Assembly: GCF_030116705.1 (NCBI RefSeq)
Contig: NZ_JAOTIK010000001.1
Location: 3,130,001 to 3,194,000 of the forward strand
From: Streptomyces sp. ML-6
GTDB lineage: Bacteria > Actinomycetota > Actinomycetes > Streptomycetales > Streptomycetaceae
Direction: 5' to 3'
DNA: 64,000 nt
Part shown: one piece after another, positions 1-8,153 of the stretch
Position numbering within the stretch: position 1 is the stretch's first letter
Layout of the letters: every line of letters begins with the position of its first letter
Notes under the pieces: generated by a model
What the model saw: the letters and a program-made list of their open reading frames with translations, nothing else
Told to the model about the DNA's origin: nothing
The model's database searches: none
Made by a program: the position numbers and the translations under genes

Positions 1-75
1 GCGTCCCCTACAGCTGCGCCCACGAGCATGCCGCAGGCCCTGTCGGTCCATGGGTGAAGCTCAGCGTTCACGTGT

Positions 76-774
76 TCACTCTGCCAGAGTCGCTCGTGGG
101 ATGTACGGGGTCTCCGGTGGCCGTATGCCGGAGCGCACGGAGGCGCTCAGGGCGTACTTGTCGAAAAGCACGGGCGCGATGACCAGAGGCGGCAGCAGGG
201 CCGCCATATCGAACCGCGTGAGCCTGAAGCACTCCAGGGCCGCCTGCTGGTCGTCCGGGACAATGACCGAGCGTACGGCGGAAAGCGGAATGGTGCCAGG
301 AATCTGTATCTCGGCCTGGTCGTCCGTGGGCCACCACGTCGGATGCGCACGTTCCCGCTTCCGTGTCGCATTGCCGGTCACGGTCGGCGCGAACAGGGCG
401 TCGAAGGCATCGGTGCCGGGCAGTGCGCCGGCGCTCTCGTCCCGTGCCGAGTTGTATGGGCAGAACCGCGTGCCCGGCGTGGCGAGCAGTTCGACGTCCA
501 GCGTGAACACCACCCAGTCCCGGAAGTGCGGGTCCCGGCCCGCAGCCTGGGACTGGTACCAGGCGTTTGGATACTCGACGCTCAGAAAGGTGCGGTCCGG
601 TGCCCCGTCCAGGCGCTGTGTATCGGCGGGCCGATAGGCGTCCGCTGCCTCCCGCAGGGTGGCCACCGGGCGTATCTCACGGCTGCCGAGGATGTGCGGC
701 AGATTGGCCGACTTGGTGCAGTGGCACAGTCGCGTGACACCACGGGCCCTGGCGCGGGCGATGATGTCGCTCAC
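76..774 (-). CDS. DarT-like (DUF4433-type) ADP-ribosyltransferase
   Basis: The 232-residue protein resembles the DarT family, which uses NAD+ to ADP-ribosylate thymidine in single-stranded DNA and acts as a toxin or phage-defence effector. Seen: an N-terminal HCTKSANLPHIL motif (His18, Thr20) that fits the NAD-binding start of the fold, and QAEIQIPGTIPL with Glu155 at the place of the family's catalytic glutamate. The start codon overlaps the stop of the upstream helicase gene (ATGA), so the two are probably translated together. DarT normally pairs with the DarG macrodomain antitoxin. No macrodomain protein is encoded nearby, and the helicase takes the partner position. The family call rests on motif recognition only; the substrate is not known. 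Confidence 0.7.
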   Translation of the reverse strand: MSDIIARARARGVTRLCHCTKSANLPHILGSREIRPVATLREAADAYRPADTQRLDGAPDRTFLSVEYPNAWYQSQAAGRDPHFRDWVVFTLDVELLATPGTRFCPYNSARDESAGALPGTDAFDALFAPTVTGNATRKRERAHPTWWPTDDQAEIQIPGTIPLSAVRSVIVPDDQQAALECFRLTRFDMAALLPPLVIAPVLFDKYALSASVRSGIRPPETPYIPRATLAE

Positions 775-2171
775 GATCCCACCCGGACGTACAGGTCCGA
801 CATTTCGTTCGGCAGCAGATCAGTGAGCTTGCCGGAGTGCAGAATGACCAGTTCCGTACGGGCCCGTGTGACCGCCACGTACAGCTGCCGCCCTTCGCGC
901 GCCCTCGCCTCTTCGGGGCCGTGGGCCTCCACCTCGCTCGGTTTCGGCAGCTCGTCGGTATCGCAGAAGGGGAGGATCACCGAGTCGAACTCAAAGCCCT
1001 TCGCCGCGGAGTACGTTCCGTAGAACACGCCAGGCTGGTCCGTCCAGCGTGAGAGATCACGGTGCAACCGTTCGACGGGGACGCGGCTGCCGGCGAGTAG
1101 GGGTTTGAGCTCGGCTTCGTGCTCCCGTGTACGCATCAAGATGGCGACCTGACGATCGGCACCCAGGGCCAGGGCCGTACGCGCGGCTTCGACAAGTTGC
1201 CGCTCCGTGCTCGGGCTCTCCAGAATGGTGGGCTTCGGGCCGTCGGCCGCCGGCCGGGTCGGCTGGACGAGGTCGACCTCATCCTTGAAGTACGGCATCT
1301 CCGACATGACCTGGGCGAGTTGGGCGATCTGGCGGCTGTTGCGGTAGTTGTGGGCGAACTCCACTTTGCCTCTGGGCACATGAAGACCCAGGGAGCGCCA
1401 GGACATCCGGCTTCCGTAGATCTGCTGCGCGTAGTCCCCGAAGAACGTCAGTGAACCGTCCCCGGGGATGGCTGCCGCGAGGCTCCGGATCATCTCAGGT
1501 GTGAAGTCCTGGCCCTCGTCGACGATCACATGCCGGTAGTGCCGCTCGGTCGGGTCGTCCCTGAGGAGCGCCAGGGCGGACGACGCCATGTTGTCGAAGT
1601 CGTACTCGTACCCGGCCTCGGCACGCAGCTGCTCGTAGCGCTGATAGATCGCGAAGACGACTTCGCGGTCGGACTGCTGGAGCGGCTTGCCCCGGCCAAC
1701 TCTTCGAGTGCGACCTTCCACATACGTCTGCCGATCGACGCCGTGCCCGACCACCCAGTGCAGCTCGTCCAGGAAGAACTCGAGCGGGCGCTTCACCAAC
1801 GCCCGGCCGGGAAGCCTCTCACGGGCTTCCTCCAGCGCCCGCTCGACCAGCTTCTTTTTGAGCTTGTATATGCGCACCGATGCCCTGGTGCGGTGCGCGA
1901 GGTAGCCGCGTGCAAAGGTGTGGTATGTCTCGATCTGCAGGTTCGGCGGCGCCGTTCCCATGCCCTTGAGGTAAGTAACGAGCGCCTTGTTGAAGGTGAC
2001 CAGCAGAGTGCGGCCTCCGATGCCCGGGGCCGTGGCCAGATAGTGAGCCCGGTGGACCGCCATCGTCGTCTTGCCGCTGCCCGCCGTACCGAGAACGACG
2101 CAGTGACCGCGTTCGTTCAGGAAGACGACGTCCTTCTGGTGACCCTTCGGTTCAGGTAACGAGAGCTCCAT
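771..2171 (-). CDS. UvrD/Rep-type superfamily 1 helicase, short form
   Basis: This is a 466-residue ATP-dependent DNA helicase of the UvrD/Rep type. Seen: Walker A GTAGSGKTT with Lys34, Walker B/motif II VDEGQD at about 217-222, the motif III-like FFGDYAQQIYG, and motif VI VAVTRARTELVIL near the C-terminus. It is much shorter than housekeeping UvrD (about 700 residues) and lacks most of the 1B/2B insertions. It is the first gene of a two-gene leftward operon and overlaps the DarT-like gene by four bases. The pairing suggests the helicase exposes or senses single-stranded DNA for the transferase, but that is inference. Upstream lies a 369-base divergent intergenic region. Confidence 0.88.
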   Translation of the reverse strand: MELSLPEPKGHQKDVVFLNERGHCVVLGTAGSGKTTMAVHRAHYLATAPGIGGRTLLVTFNKALVTYLKGMGTAPPNLQIETYHTFARGYLAHRTRASVRIYKLKKKLVERALEEARERLPGRALVKRPLEFFLDELHWVVGHGVDRQTYVEGRTRRVGRGKPLQQSDREVVFAIYQRYEQLRAEAGYEYDFDNMASSALALLRDDPTERHYRHVIVDEGQDFTPEMIRSLAAAIPGDGSLTFFGDYAQQIYGSRMSWRSLGLHVPRGKVEFAHNYRNSRQIAQLAQVMSEMPYFKDEVDLVQPTRPAADGPKPTILESPSTERQLVEAARTALALGADRQVAILMRTREHEAELKPLLAGSRVPVERLHRDLSRWTDQPGVFYGTYSAAKGFEFDSVILPFCDTDELPKPSEVEAHGPEEARAREGRQLYVAVTRARTELVILHSGKLTDLLPNEMSDLYVRVGS

Positions 2172-2440
2172 CGCGCCATTATGACGCGTCCATGGTCATC
2201 CGACATGGGCGAGGCAGCGCCATGCCCGGCAAGCTGGTACACGCCGCTCCCGCCGGGAGGCAGTTCATCCAGCGGCAAAGCCCTGGCAAGCACCATGCAT
2301 GCGCGCGAGCGAACTGGCTGATCCCAATACCCTCTTCAATGGATGCGCAGCGATCAAGTCTCCCGAGAGAACTACTAGACCCTTGTCACAGGGGCCTGTC
2401 GACCCATGAACACCCCTTGCCCTAAAGACTTCAGGGGAAC

Positions 2441-2459
2441 TGCGCACTCCAGGTGCGCA
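2441..2459. promoter_or_regulatory. Inverted repeat, candidate operator before the methylase gene
   Basis: TGCGCAC and GTGCGCA (7-base arms) flank TCCAG, 82 bases before the methylase start, in the 369-base gap between divergent operons (2172-2540). The methylase carries its own N-terminal helix-turn-helix, so autoregulation like that of other restriction-modification controllers is possible. The rest of the gap is relatively AT-rich and shows no gene. Confidence 0.35.
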
Positions 2460-2540
2460 CCTGCTCAGTGGAGTCGTGCGCTTCTAGACTCACTCTCCAT
2501 CAACCATTTTTCATGGCGCAGTTGAAGGGGGCCCGCGCTC

Positions 2541-4988
2541 ATGTCGTATCCGCCGACCGGTGACGATCCGCTGCTCGGACGAACACAGATCGCCACGCTC
2601 GCAGGCGTAAGCCGACCGACCGTAACGGCCTGGGAACGCCAGGAGACCGACTTCCCCTCGCCGCGACGCTCCAACGGACAGGACTACTTTCGACGGTCGG
2701 AAATCATGGAGTGGCTGGATCGAAGGCCGGTGCCGTCCGGGCGGCTCGTCGCAGGAGAGCCCGTCGGCACCACCTACGGGCACCGTGCCCGGAAGGAGGA
2801 AGAAGCCGGTAAGCCTCCAGTCGAGGCGGCGAAGCGCCGTCTCGGCGCCGGGTCGTCGTACCGCATGCCGACCAGCACTGTCGATGAACCCCAGCCCGAG
2901 AATCGGCGGATCGTAACCAATCTGATGGGCAGCCTCATCGACCGGGTACGAGGGGCGGCCAGCGTGCTCGACTATCTGAACCTGCTGCTCTGCCTCCACT
3001 ATCTCCGCGGCGCCGCCGCGGACCGCTTCGACGCATTGGCCGCCCGCGCCCGCAGCCTCAACAGCCTCGACGAGGCAGCCCAGTTGCTCCGGGACATCGG
3101 CCGCTCGGCCGACGAGGACATGCGTGGCCTCGGCGTCCATTCGAGCATGCAGGAGGCGTTGGGGCGACTGGAGCCACGGACTGCTCGTGACCTTCGCAAC
3201 GTCGTGGACGCGATGAGCCGCCTCACCGAGGACGTGTTCGGGCTCATCCTCGACCAGTACGAGCAACGAGCTGCGCTGGGCAGCGGCGAGTTCTTCACTC
3301 CTCGCGCTGTGGTCCGGCTGATGACACGGCTGACCTGCTCAGAGTTCGGTCCAGGTGAACCGGAGTCCGTTTACGACCCATACGCCCGCGACGGAGGATT
3401 CCTCATCGAGGCCACGGCCGCCTGTGCCTTGGACGAGGACGGTCTGCCTCGCAAGGAAAGGCTGCGGACGTACGGCGAGACCCGGCGCGCCGACACATGG
3501 CGACTGGCGACCATGAATCTCCTTCTCCATGGTGTCTCCCCTGCTCTCGATCTCAAGCGCACAGTCCCCTGGCACGACGGTCCGGGGCGGGCTCCGCTGG
3601 AGTCGTTCGACATCGTGCTCACCAACCCGCCGTTCAACATGAGCGACCCCGGCCGCGGAGAGCGCCGCGAGGGGCAGTGGGCGTACGGGGCTCCGCCGCT
3701 CGACAACGACAACCTTGCCTGGGTCCAGCATTGCCTGGCGAAGCTGCGCGAGCGGGGCCGAGCCGGGATCATCATGCCCAACAAGGCAGGCAACTCCGGT
3801 CACAAGGCCGAGCAGACCATCCGGCGAAATCTGGTGGAGAGCGGAGTCGTCGACTGTGTCATCGCGCTGCCGGCCCAGTTGTTCACCGGCACCGCCGTAC
3901 CAGTCTCCGTGTGGATGCTGCGCCACCCTGACAACCCGTGCGACAGCACACTGTTCCTCGACGCACGGCACATGGGGGTGAAGAACGGCTCGCGTCGGGT
4001 CCTCAGCGCCCTGGACGCCGAATCCCTCATCGACGCCTACCGGGCTCATAAGAACGCGGGAGGGACCACGCCTTCCCCGGGGACGACGACCGCGGAGCCA
4101 CACGTGCCTGCGGCCCGTGTATCCCGGGAAGAACTGCGTCGCAGCAACTACTCGCTCAATCCCCTTGATCATGTCGAGCGCCGGAGCGACGGCGGAGAGG
4201 GCTTCGAGCACGAGCTCTTGTCCGCTTGGGAGCTGCTGAGCGATGCCGAAGAACACCTACGAGACACACAGGACGCCACCACTCGGCTGCCGTTCGTCGG
4301 GGACCATGGACCGCTGCGCCGGAGGAACCAGCCAGTCTCCCTGGCCAGCCTGGACTCGCTGTGCGAGATCCAGGCCGGACCGTCCTATTCCAAGCTCGGC
4401 AAGAAGCAGCGCAGCGCCCACGGCCCGGTTCCCGTGGTGTTCCCACGGCATCTGAAGGATCGGCGCATCAGTGACGAGGCGGACGAGCGGGTGACGGAGG
4501 AGACGGCCCGTCGGCTGAGGAACTTCGAGCTGTGGCACAAGGACATCGTGTGTGTCCGCTCCGGGTCGATCGTTCCGCCAGCACTGGTGCAACAGCATCA
4601 AATCGGCTGGCTCATGAGCCCCAACGTCATCCGGCTCCGTGTACCCGAGGCGCAGGAGGGCCGGGTGCTGCCGGAGTACCTCCTCCACTACCTGTGCCTG
4701 GACGGGTCCGTCGCCTGGATGCGGGACCGGGCCGCCGCCACCGCTGCCCCGTCACTCCGGTCAGAATCCCTCGGATCGCTGCGAATTCCACTGCCGGACC
4801 TGGCCGAGCAGCAGGAGATCGTGGCCGCGCTGAACGGTCTTGACGAGCTGGACCGCGCGCATCTGGCCGTCGCTGCCTCCGTACGACGCACCCGCATCGC
4901 CCTGGCCGGCGCACTACTGGGCCCGTCTACCGAACCCGCCCCCGACGTCATCCCTCGCCGCCGACTCGAGAAGGAAGCATCGCTGTGA
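2541..4988 (+). CDS. HTH / N6-adenine DNA methyltransferase / specificity-domain fusion (type I R-M like)
   Basis: An 815-residue protein with three parts. Residues about 12-60 form a MerR/Xre-like helix-turn-helix (LLGRTQIATLAGVSRPTV). Residues about 120-550 form an HsdM-like methylase with GEFFTPRAVVRLM, an S-adenosylmethionine motif I in the unusual form DPYARDGGFL (usually DPxxGSGGFL) and the adenine-methylase motif IV NPPF at 362-365. Residues about 590-800 form one target-recognition domain plus a helical spacer typical of HsdS, with the usual LPDLAEQQEIVAALNGLDEL ending. It should methylate adenine at a specific site. No HsdR-type nuclease is encoded next to it. The following small membrane gene overlaps its stop codon. 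Confidence 0.85.
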   Translation: MSYPPTGDDPLLGRTQIATLAGVSRPTVTAWERQETDFPSPRRSNGQDYFRRSEIMEWLDRRPVPSGRLVAGEPVGTTYGHRARKEEEAGKPPVEAAKRRLGAGSSYRMPTSTVDEPQPENRRIVTNLMGSLIDRVRGAASVLDYLNLLLCLHYLRGAAADRFDALAARARSLNSLDEAAQLLRDIGRSADEDMRGLGVHSSMQEALGRLEPRTARDLRNVVDAMSRLTEDVFGLILDQYEQRAALGSGEFFTPRAVVRLMTRLTCSEFGPGEPESVYDPYARDGGFLIEATAACALDEDGLPRKERLRTYGETRRADTWRLATMNLLLHGVSPALDLKRTVPWHDGPGRAPLESFDIVLTNPPFNMSDPGRGERREGQWAYGAPPLDNDNLAWVQHCLAKLRERGRAGIIMPNKAGNSGHKAEQTIRRNLVESGVVDCVIALPAQLFTGTAVPVSVWMLRHPDNPCDSTLFLDARHMGVKNGSRRVLSALDAESLIDAYRAHKNAGGTTPSPGTTTAEPHVPAARVSREELRRSNYSLNPLDHVERRSDGGEGFEHELLSAWELLSDAEEHLRDTQDATTRLPFVGDHGPLRRRNQPVSLASLDSLCEIQAGPSYSKLGKKQRSAHGPVPVVFPRHLKDRRISDEADERVTEETARRLRNFELWHKDIVCVRSGSIVPPALVQQHQIGWLMSPNVIRLRVPEAQEGRVLPEYLLHYLCLDGSVAWMRDRAAATAAPSLRSESLGSLRIPLPDLAEQQEIVAALNGLDELDRAHLAVAASVRRTRIALAGALLGPSTEPAPDVIPRRRLEKEASL

Positions 4989-5245
4989 ACACCCAGCACC
5001 GATCGTCCGCTCAGACAGCCCCTCCCACATCGGCCTCGGAGCCCGCGAACAGTTCTTGGATTCCCTGGCTGCTGGTCATGGTGCTGTGCTCCGCCCTCGT
5101 CGCGGTATGCGTCGGATTCCTCAAGGTCCTCGACGGCACCCCGGCTTCCGGGGCCCTGCTCTCGGCAGGTGCAGCCTTCGGAGGAACCGCCCTGCTCTGT
5201 TTGGCCGTGGTGCCGGTAGTCCAACAGCTGCGTCAGCGCAGCTGA
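4985..5245 (+). CDS. Small two-helix membrane protein coupled to the methylase
   Basis: The 86-residue product has two predicted membrane helices (WIPWLLVMVLCSALVAVCVG and LLSAGAAFGGTALLCLAVVP) joined by a short loop, after a polar Ser/Thr-rich N-terminus of about 28 residues. The GTG start overlaps the TGA stop of the methylase gene (GTGA), which implies translational coupling. I do not recognise the family. Small membrane proteins are frequent effectors or partners in defence loci, so an accessory role is possible, but nothing in the sequence proves it. Confidence 0.7.
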   Translation: MNTQHRSSAQTAPPTSASEPANSSWIPWLLVMVLCSALVAVCVGFLKVLDGTPASGALLSAGAAFGGTALLCLAVVPVVQQLRQRS

Positions 5246-5452
5246 CCAGCTCCACATAGATCTTGCTTGGCTCGCGTGCGCCAGTGCCCGCTCCACCCTA
5301 GGCGAAAGCCCCGGGCGCGTGAGCGGTGCGTGAGCGGACAGTCTGGCAGGAGGTGTTACGAGCAGGATTGGGCGCGAAGCCGCGGGGCGCTGACCAGGTG
5401 GAACAGCTCCACGCGGCAGCCTCCGGCACCACCCGGCAAGGATTCGATCCCA

Positions 5453-5494
5453 CTCCTAAAGCGGGTGTCGCAGGTTCGAATCCTGCCGGGGACA
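5453..5494 (+). other. 3' fragment of tRNA-Arg(CCT); candidate att site
   Basis: The segment reads as anticodon loop CTCCTAA, anticodon 3' stem, variable loop, T-arm GCAGG-TTCGAAT-CCTGC and acceptor 3' strand CGGGGAC followed by discriminator A. The matching 5' acceptor GTCCCCG, the D-arm and the 5' anticodon stem are absent: the bases just upstream do not pair with AGCGG. The fragment starts at the anticodon loop and runs to the tRNA end, the usual crossover block of tRNA-directed integrases. The 200 bases before it (5246-5452) show no gene. Confidence 0.8.
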
Positions 5495-5509
5495 CAGCAA
5501 AAGAGCAGG

Positions 5510-5549
5510 CCGGAGACCCTGTCCCCCTCGAGGGCGGCAGGGTCTCCGG
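5510..5549 (+). terminator. Rho-independent terminator behind the tRNA fragment
   Basis: A perfect 12-base stem (CCGGAGACCCTG at 5510-5521 with CAGGGTCTCCGG at 5538-5549) is followed by TTTT. It is placed like the native terminator of the tRNA gene. The remaining bases to 5933 contain only the leader of the next gene and no convincing coding region. Confidence 0.8.
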
Positions 5550-5933
5550 TTTTGGATCACGCAGGGGGCCGAAACTCGGACGGGGAGCCGGACCGAAGCC
5601 TTCACGACGCGGCTCCGGCCGGGGCCCGTTGTCCATGCCTCATGAAAGCCAATCGGCGAGAGCCCGCAGCGTTGCCGGGACGCCCTTCGGCTCTCCCTTG
5701 GAGAATCCGACGGTTTGCCTTTCTGCCCGGGTCGGGCGACGAACGTCCTGGCGGCAGGCATCGCTTCGCCTCGGTATGCGCAGGTCAGGGTGGAGCGATG
5801 GAGCGGCGGCCAACCATGACAAGGGCATGTGCGCGCGAATGGTTGCCGACTAGAGTCGTCCCATCACAGTTGGTCATGGGACCGGGGCTTGGCGCACACC
5901 CGCCATGTCGCTGGTGGGGAGGGCCTGTAGAGC

Positions 5934-8012
5934 ATGAGCCGTCGCTCCAATGGGTTGGTCGGTGTCTGGGCCGAAGCGCAGCGCCAACAGCAACGTCAAC
6001 GTGAGGCGCAAGCCAGGTGCCAGCGGGATCAAGAAAGGCAGCAGCGTGCTTACCAGCGAGAGCTCGCGCGCAGCCAACGCGAGCAGAGAGCGGCGTACCG
6101 GGAGCAGCGCGAGGCGGAGGCCCGGCGGCGTACGGAGGAGCTCGACGCACGGGTCGAGTCCTTACAGGGCCTGCTGGCGGCAGGATGCCGGGCTCCGGCC
6201 TTCAGGGTCGACGCACTGACGCGGGCAGAGCAGGTCGAGGCGTTCTCCCCGGGGCAGCTCGCGCACCCCATCCGCATGCCGGCCCCGAACCAGTACCAGC
6301 CGCAAGGTGGTTGGACCGCAGCGCGGCGAGCCCAGGCCCAGGCGGAGGCCCGGTCCAGGTTCGAGCGCGACTGGCAGGCTGCACAGGCGGCGGAAGCTCA
6401 GCGGCAGCACCAGTTGGCCGCCTACCAGCTGCAGTACCAACAGTGGGCCGAGGCCCAACTGAGTGAGATCCGTCGGCACAACGCCGGCATCGCGGAGATG
6501 ACGACAAGGCTTCGCAACGGTGATCCCGAGACCGTGGTGGAGTATTTCTCCGCCGCCCTCTACTCCTCGGTCGGGTGGCCTGATGAGCTACCCCGTCAGG
6601 TGTCCGCAGCGTACGACTCCGGCGCGCGTCAGTTGGTACTGAACTGGGAGCTGCCCAAGTACGACGTCGTCCCGGAGGCGAAGTCGGTGCGTTACATGAT
6701 CAACGCTGATCAGGAGAAGGAGACGCCCCGGCCGGTCACGCAGCGGCGTGCCCTGTACCGGGACGTACTCGCACAGTGTCTCCTGCTGGTCCTGCGCGAC
6801 CTTTTCGCAGCCGATGAGTTCGGTGCGTTGGAATCGGTCGCGCTGAACGGGTTCGTGGACGATCACGACCCGACGACCGGCAGGCGGGCGCCCATGTTCC
6901 TCGGCACTGTCATGGCTTCGCGTTCGACTTTCGCCGAGCTGCATCTGGAACAGGTGAACGCCGTCACCTGCCTGGTGGACGGACTCAGGGGGCAGCTGTC
7001 ATCGCGCCCCGATCAGTACGTGCCCGTGCGGCCCGACCGGGTTCCCGAAGATGTCGGCAACAGTGTCGTCACCCACGGAGGCGACGAAGAGCCGGATCTG
7101 TACGAGATGAATCCCATCGCCTTCGAAGCACTGGTCGCCGATCTGTTCCGGGCCATGGGCATGCAGGCCGTGACCACACAGCGCTCGGGCGACGGTGGCG
7201 TGGACGTCGATGCGCTGGACCCGACCCCGATTCGCGGCGGCAAGATCGTCGTACAGGTCAAGCGCTACCGCAGCACCGTGCCCCCGACAGCCGTCCGCGA
7301 CCTGTACGGCACCGTCCAGCATGCCGGCGCCAACAAGGGGGTCCTGGTCACCACGTCCGGATTCGGCCCCGGCTCGCACACCTTCGCCAACGGCAAGCCC
7401 TTGGAACTGGTGACAGGTCCCGAGTTGGTCGACCTGCTGCACCGCCACGGGCTGCGCGGGCGACTGGGCAGCGGCGAACGTCCGGTCCCCGCCCAGCGGA
7501 CGACACCGGACAGCGAGACCGGTACGGACGACCACAATGTGTTGGGCATGTACTGGTCGGGCAACGTCGCCTTGGACGTGTGCGCGCTCGTCTGCCACGG
7601 CAACCGCGTTCTGGACGACGAACACTTCGTCTTCTTCAACAACCCCCGGACACCTGACGGCACGGTCCGCACGCTCATCCCCGTCGCGCCGGACAGAGCC
7701 GCCGTCCAGGTCTCCTTCGATGCGTTGCCGACGCGCGCCGACCGTCTCGTCATCATCGCCGCAATCGATCCTGTCACCAATCCTGCGGCCGACCTGTCCG
7801 GCTTCACCAACGCCGGTATCCGGCTGCTGGACGCCGAGAGAGCCCCGCTCGACCGGTTGGAGGTCTCCGACGGCCGCGTCGGCGAAACCGCCCTCGTACT
7901 GGGGTCCTTCCGTCGCCGTGCGAACGGCGACTGGGATTTCGTCGGCGGGGGCAAGGGGTATCGAGGCGGCTTGGAGGAACTGGTCCAGGAGTACGGCATC
8001 GATGTGGTCTAG
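5934..8012 (+). CDS. Coiled-coil / Mrr-type restriction endonuclease / TerD-domain fusion
   Basis: A 692-residue protein in three blocks. Residues about 15-190 are a Gln/Arg/Ala-rich coiled coil. Residues about 395-510 are an Mrr-like PD-(D/E)xK nuclease: FEALVADLF helix, DGGVD with Asp424, and QVK with Gln441 and Lys443, followed by the conserved LVTTSGF strand. Residues about 540-692 match a TerD domain (VALDVCALVCHG, DDEHFVFFNN, a late GLEELVQEYGIDV tail); TerD proteins bind calcium and belong to the tellurite/stress and phage-response systems. Mrr enzymes cut methylated foreign DNA. It is monocistronic, has a strong GGGGAGGG ribosome site at about 5914, and lies just outside the tRNA-fragment boundary. 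Confidence 0.85.
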   Translation: MSRRSNGLVGVWAEAQRQQQRQREAQARCQRDQERQQRAYQRELARSQREQRAAYREQREAEARRRTEELDARVESLQGLLAAGCRAPAFRVDALTRAEQVEAFSPGQLAHPIRMPAPNQYQPQGGWTAARRAQAQAEARSRFERDWQAAQAAEAQRQHQLAAYQLQYQQWAEAQLSEIRRHNAGIAEMTTRLRNGDPETVVEYFSAALYSSVGWPDELPRQVSAAYDSGARQLVLNWELPKYDVVPEAKSVRYMINADQEKETPRPVTQRRALYRDVLAQCLLLVLRDLFAADEFGALESVALNGFVDDHDPTTGRRAPMFLGTVMASRSTFAELHLEQVNAVTCLVDGLRGQLSSRPDQYVPVRPDRVPEDVGNSVVTHGGDEEPDLYEMNPIAFEALVADLFRAMGMQAVTTQRSGDGGVDVDALDPTPIRGGKIVVQVKRYRSTVPPTAVRDLYGTVQHAGANKGVLVTTSGFGPGSHTFANGKPLELVTGPELVDLLHRHGLRGRLGSGERPVPAQRTTPDSETGTDDHNVLGMYWSGNVALDVCALVCHGNRVLDDEHFVFFNNPRTPDGTVRTLIPVAPDRAAVQVSFDALPTRADRLVIIAAIDPVTNPAADLSGFTNAGIRLLDAERAPLDRLEVSDGRVGETALVLGSFRRRANGDWDFVGGGKGYRGGLEELVQEYGIDVV

Positions 8013-8132
8013 GACGCTGTCGGCATGAGGTCTCGCGCAGGGGGCTGCCGGCCGCCTGCCGGGCGAGCGGTGGCGCGCCGCAGTCGCTGCATGCCAAAGG
8101 CCTCGGTCCGGTTACCGGCTGGACCGCCCGGC

Positions 8133-8153
8133 CCGGCCGGCTCGACCGGCCGG
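8133..8153. terminator. Hairpin between convergent genes
   Basis: CCGGCCGG repeated around CTCGA forms an 8-base stem directly after the stop codon of the P450 gene and 120 bases after the stop of the Mrr/TerD gene. There is no clear T-run, so it is a probable but unproven two-way terminator. Confidence 0.4.

Larger units (their letters stand above)
1..5494. mobile_element. Right end of a putative tRNA-Arg integrated element (left end outside window)
   Basis: Inferred. A 3' tRNA-Arg(CCT) fragment without a 5' half ends at 5494. Elements that integrate into tRNA genes restore the gene at one end and leave such a duplicated 3' part at the other. Because the fragment reads on the plus strand, the intact tRNA and the element body should lie to its left. 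The cargo seen here is defence-like: a helicase/DarT-like operon and a methylase-specificity fusion. No integrase, excisionase or transfer gene is visible, so the element's identity is unknown. The first 75 bases hold no recognisable gene. Confidence 0.45.

Noticed and set aside
5298..5636. Open frames across the tRNA fragment that translate to strings such as GVAGSNPAGDT and CPRQDSNLRHP
   Set aside because: These are the well-known false translations of tRNA 3' ends; no ribosome site or conserved domain.
5640..5828. A 62-residue minus-strand frame ending in GVPATLRALADWLS
   Set aside because: The end looks protein-like, but the rest does not, there is no ribosome-binding site and I could not place it in a family. 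It may be a remnant; left out.
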